A program made the translations under genes and the position numbers. Source: Spirochaetales bacterium (lineage in GTDB: Bacteria; Spirochaetota; Spirochaetia; Sphaerochaetales; Sphaerochaetaceae). From it: 32,197 nt of DNA. Positions 24,577-32,197 of this stretch are shown one piece after another; within the stretch, counting starts at the first letter, position 1; each line of letters starts with the position of its first letter. The notes below the pieces were generated by a model. It searched no databases, was not told where the DNA came from, and saw nothing but the letters and a program-made list of their open reading frames with translations. The stretch lies in assembly GCA_017470995.1 (NCBI GenBank), contig JAFUXI010000040.1, positions 1-32,197 on the forward strand, written 5' to 3'.

Positions 24577-24605
24577 AAAGTAACATGGCTTTCAGGTGCC
24601 GTCAA
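24577..24605 (-). promoter_or_regulatory. Promoter for tatD-dus
   Basis: On the minus strand TTGACG (24600-24605) is followed by 17 bases and TACTTT (24577-24582), with an extended -10 TG. It lies after the purD-like stop. A GTGGC/GCCAC hairpin (24557-24561 with 24566-24570) falls in the leader of about 60 bases. Confidence 0.65.
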
Positions 24606-24617
24606 GTGTAAGGCGCG

Positions 24618-25901
24618 TCACTCGTCGGTGGCGTTGATGAAGAATTTCAGTCCGATATCGCTTCTGTACCAGGAGCCGTCGAAACTCACCAGATCGATGG
24701 ACTTGTAAGCCCTGGAGTTGGCCAGCATGATGTTGTCGTCAACACCCACGATGGTGGCAGCTCTACCGCCGTTTGTATAAATGGCCTTGCCTTTTGATTC
24801 CACGGCACCGAAGAAGAGATAGGTGCCGTTATCGATTGCATTGCTCATGTACTGCGGAGGAATCGGGGAAAGAACCTGCCCCACCTTGGTATCAAGCGGA
24901 TAACCTTCGGAAGCAATAACGACAGCAACGGCGCTCTTGCCTGTTGTCTCAAGCCTCACCTGCTTGAGGGTATTGTTGCGCATGGCCTGCATGAGATCGC
25001 AGAGATCATTGCGGATAATGGCAACCATGGCCTGTGTTGCGGGGTCATTGAGCCTGACGTGATAATCCACAAGAACAGGACCGTCATCCGAAAGCAGGAG
25101 AGAGAACGTGAGTATTCCCTTGTAGTAGAGGTTCTCAGCCTTGAGAGCCTTGAACGTGGGATGGACTATGACCTTTGAGATCTGGTCCATTGTCTCCTTA
25201 TCCAGAGCCAGGGGACAGATTGCACCCATACCGCCGGTGGCTACGCCGTTTCCAACATCCGTGTGCTCACGCTTGGTGTACTCGTAGCAGATCGGAAGCA
25301 CGAAATATCCGGCGTTGTCCATCAGGATCGAAATCGTCGCCTGACGGCCTTCGATGTGGTCCTCCACAACTACGGAGCCCTTCTTCAGAAGTTCGGTTCC
25401 ATAGGCAAGAAGGCTCTTGTAATCCGATGAATTGATCATGACCCTCGACGGAGAGAGATCGTTCGGCTTGATTATGAAGGTCTTGCCGCTGTTCTCCTTG
25501 AGGAACGAATCCAGCTCTTTTCCGGTCGTGAAGATGTTGTAGTTGGGAACCGGGATGTTGTACTTCTTGGCGAACTCTCTGGAAAAGCGCCTGTCGCCTT
25601 CCAGCTTGAGGGCATAGCTCGGAGCGCCGAAAGTCTCGATTCCGTTCTTGTTGAGATGGTCAATGACACCGGTCTGAAGCGGTGCTTCCGTTCCGATGAA
25701 CACAAAATCGATTCCGTTGGCCTTGCATGCTGCAAGCACCTGTTCCTTGTCGGAGGGATTGACATCCGGAAGATTGACGGCAAAACCGGATGTCCCGGGA
25801 TTGCTCGGCGCCATGTACAGGCCCTCGATGAGTCTGCTCCTTGAGAACCACCATGCTATGGCGTGATCTTTGGCTCCTGAACCTAAAACAAGTACCTTCA
25901 T
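24618..25901 (-). CDS. Diverged PurD-like (GAR synthetase) ATP-grasp protein
   Basis: A 427-residue protein collinear with phosphoribosylamine-glycine ligase, the second step of purine synthesis. Matching parts: LGSGAKDHAIAW at the start, IGTEAPLQTGVIDHL (69-83), VVEDHIEGRQAT (187-198), TGGMGAICP (222-230) and the C-terminal GGRAATIVGV. Several sites expected to be fixed are changed. The ATP-grasp loop KADGLAAGKGV reads KPNDLSPSRVM (145-155), and the metal strand EFNxRFGDPETQ reads DYHVRLNDPATQ (289-300). No other purine gene is nearby. It may be a true but divergent PurD, or an ATP-grasp ligase with a different substrate. It starts at ATG 25901, with a distant GGGGG upstream. Confidence 0.72.
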   Translation of the reverse strand: MKVLVLGSGAKDHAIAWWFSRSRLIEGLYMAPSNPGTSGFAVNLPDVNPSDKEQVLAACKANGIDFVFIGTEAPLQTGVIDHLNKNGIETFGAPSYALKLEGDRRFSREFAKKYNIPVPNYNIFTTGKELDSFLKENSGKTFIIKPNDLSPSRVMINSSDYKSLLAYGTELLKKGSVVVEDHIEGRQATISILMDNAGYFVLPICYEYTKREHTDVGNGVATGGMGAICPLALDKETMDQISKVIVHPTFKALKAENLYYKGILTFSLLLSDDGPVLVDYHVRLNDPATQAMVAIIRNDLCDLMQAMRNNTLKQVRLETTGKSAVAVVIASEGYPLDTKVGQVLSPIPPQYMSNAIDNGTYLFFGAVESKGKAIYTNGGRAATIVGVDDNIMLANSRAYKSIDLVSFDGSWYRSDIGLKFFINATDE

Positions 25902-25939
25902 CTGAAATCAGTCCCCCAAAAGAATCTTGTCGTAAGTAG

Positions 25940-25969
25940 AAAGTACCATTTAAACGGAGAGAAGGTCAA
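25940..25969 (-). promoter_or_regulatory. Promoter for the purD-like gene
   Basis: On the minus strand TTGACC (25964-25969) is followed by 18 bases and TACTTT (25940-25945), with an extended -10 TG. It shares its form with the tatD promoter (TTGAC and TGNTACTTT). Confidence 0.6.
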
Positions 25970-25973
25970 TTGT

Positions 25974-26007
25974 CGTGCAGCACGGTCCGTTTTGTGTATG
26001 CTATACT
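25974..26007 (+). promoter_or_regulatory. Extended -10 promoter and palindrome for the epimerase gene
   Basis: TATGCTATACT (25997-26007) gives an extended -10, TG then TATACT at 26002-26007, with no good -35. The palindrome CGTGC-A-GCACG (25974-25984) lies just upstream, close to the divergent purD-like promoter, and could be a regulator site for one or both genes. Confidence 0.45.
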
Positions 26008-26025
26008 GATTTCAGGGGGAACATC

Positions 26026-27036
26026 ATGAGAATTCTGATCATCGGCGGCACAGGCAACATCAGCAGGGAAATCACACGTCAGGCAGCACAGGCAGGCCAC
26101 GAAGTCTACCTCTTCAACCGGGGGCAGAGAAAGGATGCCGATACCAGCATGGCAAAAGGGGTAATCTACGGGGACCGCAGGGTTCCGGGCGAGCTGAAGG
26201 AAAAGCTCAGGAATCTTGAATTCGATGCAGTCATCGACATGATCAGCTTCAATGCCGTGGACGCACGAACCACGCTGGAAGCCGTAGACGGCAGGACGGG
26301 GCACATCATCTTCACATCCAGTTGTGCAGTCTACGATGTTCCGCCCAGAAGCATCCCAATTTTCGAGGATACCGCCACACTCAGGACGGACAACACCTTC
26401 CCCTACGGCTTCGAGAAAGCCAATATGGAACGATTCCTCAAGTCCCGTCCTACCCAGGCTAAGATAACGATAATCCGGCCTTCCCTCACCTTCGGAGTCG
26501 GATGCTCCAACATCGGAATACTCAGGCAGAATGCCAATATCGCCCGAAGGATAACGGATGGCAAACCCCTTCTGATGATGGGTGACGGCACAAATCCGTG
26601 GACATTCACATTCTCGCCCGATCTTGCAAAAGCCTATGTCATGAGTCTCAACAATCCGGCAGTCTACGGAAAGACCTTTCACATAACATCGGGTTTCGTG
26701 AATATCTGGGATGACCTCTATACCACGGTCGGAGAGATACTGGGCAAAAGTCCGAGGATCATCCATGCCCCGTCCGAGATGCTCAACGCCATAGACAGCG
26801 CCCTCTTCGGCCATCTTCAGCTGGAGAAGAAGTACTTCGGAATCTTCGACTGCAGCAACTTCCGCACATCGGTCCCGGCATGGCAGCCCGAGTATGACCT
26901 CATGAAGGGAATGGAGATGATCTGCCGCTGGTGGAAGGACAACGATTACCCGTTCGATGAGTCAAAGGACAGGCTTGAAACGCTGATCTGCGAAGGAATC
27001 GAGGCTGCTCAGTCGAATATCAAATCAAGACTATAG
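26026..27036 (+). CDS. NAD-dependent epimerase/dehydratase (extended SDR)
   Basis: A 336-residue extended short-chain dehydrogenase. The Rossmann motif is IIGGTGNIS at the N-terminus (family GGxGxxG), followed by FNRGQRK. The catalytic Ser sits in TSSCAVYD and the Tyr-x3-Lys in PYGFEKANM. IIRPSLTFG (about 147) and the C-terminal half with VYGKTFHITSG follow the family. Members epimerise or dehydrate nucleotide sugars or act on related sugars; the substrate is unknown. I start at ATG 26026 with GGGGGA upstream; a GTG 17 codons earlier lies within the promoter and is rejected. It is convergent with the alcohol dehydrogenase, 48 bases apart. Confidence 0.88.
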   Translation: MRILIIGGTGNISREITRQAAQAGHEVYLFNRGQRKDADTSMAKGVIYGDRRVPGELKEKLRNLEFDAVIDMISFNAVDARTTLEAVDGRTGHIIFTSSCAVYDVPPRSIPIFEDTATLRTDNTFPYGFEKANMERFLKSRPTQAKITIIRPSLTFGVGCSNIGILRQNANIARRITDGKPLLMMGDGTNPWTFTFSPDLAKAYVMSLNNPAVYGKTFHITSGFVNIWDDLYTTVGEILGKSPRIIHAPSEMLNAIDSALFGHLQLEKKYFGIFDCSNFRTSVPAWQPEYDLMKGMEMICRWWKDNDYPFDESKDRLETLICEGIEAAQSNIKSRL

Positions 27037-27084
27037 TTTTTAGAATGTAAACATGAACGGCACGTTGTCGATTATGGCATATGT

Positions 27085-28353
27085 CTACATTTCCTTTATC
27101 AGGCTCAGATCTCCGGTACAGGCAGCTTCAAGTATCCCCGTCATGTACTCATCCACATCATCGGCAGTCATTGGCACCGGCATGTTCTGGAGTTTCATCT
27201 TCAAGGACGGGTCCTTTGCTGCCTTCACCGCCCTCGGGACATGCACGTCATGGTCAAATCCGCGGATATCGGTGAGTTTGGTCGGAGCTCCGATCGAACG
27301 GCTGAAATCCATCATGGCTGTAGCCACGGCCACGGCAAGTTCTCTGCCGGAGAGGCCCGAATCATCCTTGCCGAAGAAGGAAAGCATTTCCTTCAGCTGC
27401 CTTTGGATCGCCTTGGAATAGAAGACGGCATAGTACGGATTCATCAACCCGCAGGCCGTGCCATGGGTTGTGCAGTCTACCAGGGAGAACGAGGTCAGAT
27501 GTCCTCCCGATGTTCCGCCTATCATGATTGCATAGCCTCCGAGGTCAGTCGCAAGGCCAAGGGCCTCCCTTGCCTCTATGTCATCGGGATTGTCGACGGC
27601 TCTTTTGGCATAGCCCGTAACAAGAGCTACAGCGGTCTCGCAGATCTTGCGCGTGATGTCGTAGTTCTCTTCCTTTGCACCCCAGAAGACCTCTATCGTA
27701 TGAGAAAGGGCATCAAGAGCTCCGTCCATGGTCACGGATGCGGGCATCGAGCATGTGGCCTTGTAGTCAAAAATCTGGCGAACCGGAACAACAGCCTGAT
27801 CCACTATGATCTTCTTCTGCCCCTCGATGACATCGGTAACATTGGCATACTTGGTCAGATGACTTCCGGAAGATGCGGAAGTCTCTATGGCCACCAGGGG
27901 AAGCATCTTCCGTCCGGTTGAGGCCAGACACGTTGATACGATGCCGGTTCCGAAGTAATGGTCAACTTCCGGTGTGACTGCAGACCCCAACGCAGATAGG
28001 ACAACAGCAGCCTTGCACACATCAATGGTAGAACCGCCTCCAACCGCAACCACACAGTCCGGTCTGAACTGCAATATGTATGTCGTGATTCTGTAGACAT
28101 CATCCTTGGGGGAATTGGGGCGGGCTCCGGGCACGGGACCACCTGTCACAACCTCAATTCCGGACTCGGAAACAGATTGCAGAACCTCGTCCACCGTATC
28201 CTTCATGTGACGGGTATTTGCCACCAGAAGGACCTTTCTGCCGACTGAGGAGATAACCTGTCCGGCCTTGTCCAGACAATCCACACCGAACACATAGTCA
28301 GTGCCCTTCCACTCTTTCAGAAGCTCATATGCCTTGTTTTTGAATTCATCCAT
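27085..28353 (-). CDS. Iron-containing alcohol dehydrogenase (type III)
   Basis: A 422-residue NAD(P)-dependent dehydrogenase of the iron family. The dinucleotide loop is VAVGGGSTIDVCK (about 112-124). Likely metal ligands are Asp214 and His218 (LDALSH) plus His285 and His297 (GGHLTSF and CTTHG). ETSASSGSH (about 167) is the family strand after the cofactor site. Such enzymes interconvert aldehydes and alcohols in fermenters; the substrate is unknown. ATG 28353 is preferred over the adjacent GTG; GGGG lies upstream. It is alone on its transcript side; upstream are 100 bases of GC-rich spacer and the HicB gene. Confidence 0.92.
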   Translation of the reverse strand: MDEFKNKAYELLKEWKGTDYVFGVDCLDKAGQVISSVGRKVLLVANTRHMKDTVDEVLQSVSESGIEVVTGGPVPGARPNSPKDDVYRITTYILQFRPDCVVAVGGGSTIDVCKAAVVLSALGSAVTPEVDHYFGTGIVSTCLASTGRKMLPLVAIETSASSGSHLTKYANVTDVIEGQKKIIVDQAVVPVRQIFDYKATCSMPASVTMDGALDALSHTIEVFWGAKEENYDITRKICETAVALVTGYAKRAVDNPDDIEAREALGLATDLGGYAIMIGGTSGGHLTSFSLVDCTTHGTACGLMNPYYAVFYSKAIQRQLKEMLSFFGKDDSGLSGRELAVAVATAMMDFSRSIGAPTKLTDIRGFDHDVHVPRAVKAAKDPSLKMKLQNMPVPMTADDVDEYMTGILEAACTGDLSLIKEM

Positions 28354-28455
28354 CACTTCGCCCCGTTCCTTCCGAGAAACTCGACTCCTTCGGCATCAAG
28401 GCTACCGCAGGCTTCGCCTACACGTTCTTAGCCCGATACCATTCAGAATCTGAGA

Positions 28456-28845
28456 TTATGTCAGTTTTGAAATCAATGCCTCCTGCAGAACTTGCGAGAA
28501 GTTCATACCGGCTCTTGAAGCCTTTGCGTTGAGCCAAGAAGGTATTGAAAGGGTTTTCTTTACTGCCTTGTTGTCAAAGGTTCGTCGCCATTGATCCGTA
28601 TCCGCCAATACAAGAGAGACAATACTGCCGTCTGATGCCTTCACCCCATTCAAAGGGGTCGGATCTGGGATGGCCTTATTGTTGTCTTCATGATAAACCA
28701 GCATCATCGCCAAAGCATCCTGAGCCATAAACATCGCTTCTGCCAAAGTCTCGCCTTCAGTGAAACAGCCCTCGATATCCGGTACAGATACTACAAATCC
28801 ACCTTCATCCGATGGCTCGAATACAGCAGGAAAAACATATCGCAT
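28456..28845 (-). CDS. HicB-family antitoxin-like protein (no HicA partner seen)
   Basis: A 129-residue protein. The N-terminal half is the HicB partial RNase H fold: YVFPAVFEPSDEGGFVVSVPDIEGCFTEGET, cut here into the strand FPAVFEP, then GGFVVSVPDIEGC and the helix EAMFMAQDALAMML. The C-terminal half, KKTLSIPSWLNAKASRAG then NFSQVLQEAL, is a ribbon-helix-helix DNA-binding region. HicB normally neutralises the RNase toxin HicA and represses its own operon. No HicA (about 60 residues with a double-stranded-RNA-binding fold) is encoded on either side. I start at ATG 28845 with GGGAG six bases upstream. The promoter is autoregulated in form (palindrome between -35 and -10). Confidence 0.87.
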   Translation of the reverse strand: MRYVFPAVFEPSDEGGFVVSVPDIEGCFTEGETLAEAMFMAQDALAMMLVYHEDNNKAIPDPTPLNGVKASDGSIVSLVLADTDQWRRTFDNKAVKKTLSIPSWLNAKASRAGMNFSQVLQEALISKLT

Positions 28846-28875
28846 TTCAGACTCCCTCAACATAGAGCTAATCCT

Positions 28876-28904
28876 AATTTAATACGTAATATTACGTATG
28901 TCAA
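28876..28904 (-). promoter_or_regulatory. hicB promoter with palindromic operator
   Basis: On the minus strand TTGACA (28899-28904) is followed by 17 bases and TAAATT (28876-28881). The spacer holds the perfect 16-base palindrome TACGTAATATTACGTA (28883-28898). The -35 includes the stop codon of the upstream gene (28901-28903). A bound ribbon-helix-helix protein here would block RNA polymerase. Confidence 0.8.
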
Positions 28905-29803
28905 GCATCGAAGTTATAGGTTTTGATCATGGTTCTGGTAAGGTCGACTATGTTGTACAGGGCAAAGACACAGATGATTATTCCGGTCACGACAGGAGAG
29001 ACCCCCATGGATTCGGTTATGGCAGTGACAGCGGTTGTCAGGGCGAAATCCGCCTGAGGGATGGACAGAAGACTCTTGAACCATTCTTCGAAGGTCTGCC
29101 CCTCGCCCGTGCCGAAACGGAAGTATTCATAGAGCGACATTATCGATATGGCGACAAGCCCTGCCCCAACGGAAATGGCACAGGCTGCGCTCACCTTTCC
29201 CCAGAAAACAACGGTCGGGATGCAGGCATAGACCACCCCGGCTACAAGGAGAACGATTGCCCTGGTGACAAGAATCTTGAGGTCTTTGTAGAAGGCAGCC
29301 TGCTGGTTGAGAGGTATTCCCCTGGCAATATCTTCACCCTTGAGCATTATGGATTTTTCCACTTCCCCGGTTCTTTCAACAAGCTCGTTGTAGTCCTTCT
29401 CCGGAAGAACGCTCTTTGCGGTATCCATGACTGCATTCACATCTCCGGTCGAATGCGTATAGTCCACCGCATAGCAGAAGTCCAGATAGTCCCTGCCTGC
29501 GGCTTCGCCCAAAGTCCGGTCGACGATTTCCGATCCGCTTAGCCTGCCGCCGGAGCCCCTGGATGTGCCGTCTATCTCAGCCTGCAGATCCTCGTCCAGG
29601 TATTCCTTCACATTGTCTATCTGCGCATCGATTACATGGGAAACGCGGGATTTCATGCTTGCATCGGTAATAGATGCCTTGAAGGAAGGTTTGAAGTCGG
29701 CATTGCATGCAAGAAAGCACAGAAGAACCAGGGCACACACGGCCGTATTGAAAAGATGCTCCCATCTCGTCCTGCGGGAAAGAAGCCTCAGTGATCTGAA
29801 CAT
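28901..29803 (-). CDS. Predicted lipoprotein with membrane helices, unknown function
   Basis: A 300-residue protein I do not recognise. The N-terminus is a basic stretch (RSLRLLSRRTRW) and a hydrophobic segment ending in CFLACN, a spirochaete-type lipobox with the acylated Cys near residue 34. A charged, Asp/Glu-rich region (about 36-170) lacks hydrophobic segments. It is followed by three helices (about 178-200, 205-222 and 268-290). A lipidated N-terminus plus three membrane helices is unusual. ATG 29803 is chosen because GGAGG lies five bases upstream; an in-frame start 21 bases further up is rejected. It is the last gene of the surface operon, two bases after the barrel gene. Confidence 0.7.
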   Translation of the reverse strand: MFRSLRLLSRRTRWEHLFNTAVCALVLLCFLACNADFKPSFKASITDASMKSRVSHVIDAQIDNVKEYLDEDLQAEIDGTSRGSGGRLSGSEIVDRTLGEAAGRDYLDFCYAVDYTHSTGDVNAVMDTAKSVLPEKDYNELVERTGEVEKSIMLKGEDIARGIPLNQQAAFYKDLKILVTRAIVLLVAGVVYACIPTVVFWGKVSAACAISVGAGLVAISIMSLYEYFRFGTGEGQTFEEWFKSLLSIPQADFALTTAVTAITESMGVSPVVTGIIICVFALYNIVDLTRTMIKTYNFDA

Positions 29804-29805
29804 AT

Positions 29806-30327
29806 TCACCTCCAGAAATACCACCCGAAGGAAAGCTTTCCCCGGAATGTCGTGTAACAGGGGAAAGCCCCCTTAAGACGCGAATACTCGTCCGAGAACG
29901 TACCGGACGGGTCCCGGACAACCAGACTCGGTTCAACGAACAGCCCCGGCCCGAACTCGAAGGTCCAACCTATCTGAACCTCATTCAGATTCACGAGGTT
30001 TTCAAGATCAGGGCACTGACAGGTAAAGCCCATCTGAAAGACCGAGAGGCCCAGAAACGGGCCTGTCTGCCATGGGTAATAGACAAGCATCAGAGCTCCC
30101 TCAATCATAAACGATGTCCTAATAAATGTAGCTGATAGAGGGATTCTTATCTGAAATTCATCAGAGACCATCGTTCTGAAGTCCAAAGAAATCTGATAGC
30201 TATTCTGTCCCAAGAAGATATCCTGAACCGATGCAAGGTCCGCGCCAAAGCCCATCTTGCCGGAGCAGAACACTCCGGCAGGAAGGACAACGCAGATTAT
30301 AATGGCCATAATCAGCGTCTTTCTCAT
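29806..30327 (-). CDS. Small predicted outer-membrane beta-barrel protein
   Basis: A 173-residue exported protein. Residues 1-22 are a signal peptide (MRKTLIMAIIICVVLPAG) with cleavage near GVFC-SG. The rest alternates polar and hydrophobic residues, with Gly/aromatic girdles (GWTFEFGPGLFVEP, FRGKLSFGWYFWR) and a C-terminal aromatic pattern as in outer-membrane barrels. Two Cys (CQC) fall in one loop. No named family is recognised. ATG 30327 has GAGG upstream; it lies seven bases after the stop of the large surface protein. A 12-strand or smaller barrel is possible at this size, perhaps an anchor or assembly partner of the neighbours. Confidence 0.65.
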   Translation of the reverse strand: MRKTLIMAIIICVVLPAGVFCSGKMGFGADLASVQDIFLGQNSYQISLDFRTMVSDEFQIRIPLSATFIRTSFMIEGALMLVYYPWQTGPFLGLSVFQMGFTCQCPDLENLVNLNEVQIGWTFEFGPGLFVEPSLVVRDPSGTFSDEYSRLKGAFPCYTTFRGKLSFGWYFWR

Positions 30328-30334
30328 GGGGACC

Positions 30335-32197
30335 TCACTCGATTGCCTGGAACAGGGCAATATCGTTCTGCGATGTCAGCACGGCAAGGTAACCGCCGCT
30401 GAGGCAGATGCTTCTGATTGCTGCCTCAAGCTCTGTAGCCCCCAGCTGCGTCACCTCGAATCCGGATACCGAGAAGCTGACAATCCTTCTGCTGTTGTCC
30501 GCAACATAGAAGTAGTTCTCGCCGTCTGCTTCAAGATCCTTCACGGACATGCCGATCGTCTTGTATTTGGTATATGCAGAACCCGGGACCACCTTGTAAC
30601 TGGTAAGGCCGAGGGAATTGGCGCCGATTACCGTCTGGTTGTTGACATAGCGGATCATGGACATCGGGCTGGAAGAAGCCTCCGACTCCGTCAGCTGGGA
30701 CAATGACCCCAGATCCGTAACCGAAGACGAGATGAACTTGGCAGACGCAAGACCGGTCGAAACATGGTACAGTCCGTTGGGCGAGTAATCCATGTCGGAC
30801 ACATTGTAGTAGGTGCTGTTCTTCTTTCTGACCGTTCCCGCGGTAGAAAGAGTACCGTTTGCAACTTTAAGCACATAATCGTATCCGTAGGAACCTGCAT
30901 CGGACAGGGTCACGAAACCTGCCGTGGCATTGAACGCCGCAGCGGTGAAGTTCGTGAACGGAATGCCGTAACTGGGGATTCTGCCCTGGAATCTCATTCC
31001 GGAAATCTCCTCCAGGGTATTTGCACCTGCATTGAACTTCAAGGCGGTGAAATTCTCCGTTCCGCTGTAATTGTCCGTGATGATGACATAAGGCATTTCA
31101 TCATCGGAGAAGACATGCTTGATGCTCCCTATCCACCCGAAATTCGATGCATTGTAGGTCTTGAGGACCTGAAGGGCATTGGATGAGATTCCGCAGATGT
31201 ACATCTTGGCACTGTCCGGACTGGTGACAAGGAACTTGCCGCCCGGAAGCGGGGAAATGATAGTACTGCTGTCGATGGAATCCAGAGCATTTGCGGCATC
31301 GGCATTCAGAAGAGCCATTTCGCCGGTGGAACCGTTGGGCACCACGGTGAATGTGTAGGCGGCCGAACCCGTGCTTCCAAGCAGCTTGTTGTAGACGACG
31401 GCATCGATTCTGTGAACCCCGTGTCCGACAACCTTTGTCAGAGTACTGCCCGAACTCGTGAGGGAAGTATCGGATCTCTCGAGGTTGCCGTCATAGTACC
31501 AGTCCAGGGATAGACCTTCGGTGGAGACATTGCCCGGTTCGGTAAATGAGAACGCGAATGAGTACTGCAGACCGTCGAGGAACGTCTCGGGATTTCCGGA
31601 AGCAGAAAGGGTTCCCCTGATCGGTGTTCCGGTGGCATCGGCGAAGTACATCAGCGTTGTTGGCCCCAGCTCGTTGAAGTGAAACGTATGTGAGCCGGTG
31701 GTGCTTGTTCCGTTCGAAATCCTTATTGCCTCGACAAGTCCTGCAACAAGCTGAGAACCGTCCTTGAGAAGCACCCTGACCTTATAGGAACCCGCAGACA
31801 GGGTTTCGGATAATGTTGCCGTCTTTGTCTGGGTATTCAGGGTTACATCTAGGGGAACCTCATCGGATTTCATATCCGGACCTGTCAGGTACACCTCCAT
31901 GGCAGGACTGGCGACATCACACAGGGACCAGTCCAATGAAAAACTGAACGAACCGGTTCCTATGAGCGTGTCGAGAATGATTGTCTGAGGCGTTGCCGTC
32001 GATGTGAGCCGGAAGGTCTTGGTGCCGGAGACCAGCTCCGTTCCCTCCCTGTTCAGACCTTTTGCCGTGACAGTCCACTCCCCTATGGTCAGACCCTCTA
32101 TCTCCACGGAACTGCTGTCTGCACTCCTTGTGAAGGTCTTTCCGTTCGGACCCGTTCCGCTTACCGTGTAACGCGTCACGTCGAGCAGCGTACTGTC
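30335..32197 (-). CDS. Large secreted surface protein, Ig-like and beta-propeller-like (5' end outside window)
   Basis: Visible part 620 residues; the frame stays open to the right edge, so the start, signal and any lipobox lie outside. The annotated GTG at 32179 is just an internal codon. The N-terminal visible half has Ig/fibronectin-like strands with repeated Thr/Ser-Gly turns (LTIGEWTVTAKGLNREG, then LSAGSYKVRVLLKDGSQ). The C-terminal half (about 300-620) is made of short strands each ending in acidic or Gly turns, for example KFLVTSPDSAKMYI and ENYFYVADNSRRIV, as in beta-propellers. It is rich in Ser/Thr/Gly with few Cys. It resembles bacterial adhesion or matrix proteins, but no domain is certain. 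The downstream barrel and lipoprotein genes are seven and two bases apart. Confidence 0.75.
   Translation of the reverse strand, partial: DSTLLDVTRYTVSGTGPNGKTFTRSADSSSVEIEGLTIGEWTVTAKGLNREGTELVSGTKTFRLTSTATPQTIILDTLIGTGSFSFSLDWSLCDVASPAMEVYLTGPDMKSDEVPLDVTLNTQTKTATLSETLSAGSYKVRVLLKDGSQLVAGLVEAIRISNGTSTTGSHTFHFNELGPTTLMYFADATGTPIRGTLSASGNPETFLDGLQYSFAFSFTEPGNVSTEGLSLDWYYDGNLERSDTSLTSSGSTLTKVVGHGVHRIDAVVYNKLLGSTGSAAYTFTVVPNGSTGEMALLNADAANALDSIDSSTIISPLPGGKFLVTSPDSAKMYICGISSNALQVLKTYNASNFGWIGSIKHVFSDDEMPYVIITDNYSGTENFTALKFNAGANTLEEISGMRFQGRIPSYGIPFTNFTAAAFNATAGFVTLSDAGSYGYDYVLKVANGTLSTAGTVRKKNSTYYNVSDMDYSPNGLYHVSTGLASAKFISSSVTDLGSLSQLTESEASSSPMSMIRYVNNQTVIGANSLGLTSYKVVPGSAYTKYKTIGMSVKDLEADGENYFYVADNSRRIVSFSVSGFEVTQLGATELEAAIRSICLSGGYLAVLTSQNDIALFQAIE

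Noticed and set aside
25966..26814. Long minus-strand open frame (282 codons) opposite the epimerase gene
   Set aside because: The plus frame has clear SDR motifs, a good ribosome binding site and a promoter; the antisense frame has none of these and no recognisable motif. It is a mirror effect of codon use.
28357..28455. Possible repeat element or terminator between hicB and the alcohol dehydrogenase gene
   Set aside because: The AGGC/GCCT stem is short and imperfect, has no T-run, and no second copy is seen in the window. It shares AGGCTACCG with the filler at 15729, which may be chance.

Overview
The window comes from the chromosome of a spirochaete, most likely a Sphaerochaetaceae- or Treponema-like bacterium of mid GC content. 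This rests on three things: the block rpsT-hup-lnt-rho-rpmE, an order I recall from Treponema but cannot check here; a PSP1 (RicT-like) protein; and a Rho with a very long disordered N-terminus. There is no prophage, CRISPR array or transposase. Almost every base is coding and most genes lie on the minus strand.

Layout, left to right. (1) 1-222 is the start of an alpha/beta hydrolase, divergent from a YfcE-type phosphodiesterase (453-1046). (2) 954-4958 (minus) is a redox operon: a TGS-domain/uridine-kinase-like protein, a four-cluster ferredoxin and an aldehyde:ferredoxin oxidoreductase (AOR) family enzyme. (3) 5052-8020 (minus) holds a degenerate galactokinase homologue followed by nifS and nifU for Fe-S cluster assembly; it ends in a clear terminator. 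(4) 8127-12816 (minus) is the information and envelope block rpmE, rho, lnt, hup, rpsT. A consensus promoter for rho overlaps the lnt stop codon. (5) 12949-15501 (minus) holds a PSP1 protein and an AAA/DUF4143 ATPase whose promoter is bracketed by two identical palindromic sites. (6) 15660-15926 holds tRNA-Val(GAC), its terminator and a second copy of the tRNA 3' end. (7) 15979-17125 (minus) is a flavoredoxin plus a small membrane protein.

(8) 17237-20562 (plus) is a two-gene unit: a VTT-acyltransferase-zinc-ribbon fusion coupled to a YfcC-type carrier. (9) 20556-25901 (minus) carries glmM-like and nagB (amino-sugar phosphate metabolism), dus and tatD (tRNA modification and nuclease) and a diverged purD-like gene. 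(10) 26026-27036 (plus) is an SDR epimerase, convergent with an iron-dependent alcohol dehydrogenase (27085-28353, minus). (11) 28456-28845 (minus) is a HicB-type antitoxin without a HicA partner, with a perfect palindrome inside its promoter. (12) 28901-32197 (minus) is a tightly packed surface operon: a large secreted Ig-like/propeller-like protein (cut by the window edge), a small predicted outer-membrane barrel and a predicted lipoprotein with membrane helices.

Most likely to be new: the twin operators around the ATPase promoter, the galactokinase-like pseudoenzyme ahead of nifSU, the VTT-PlsC-zinc-ribbon fusion, and the unrecognised three-gene surface operon at the right edge. All functional calls come from reading motifs by eye; no database search was run.
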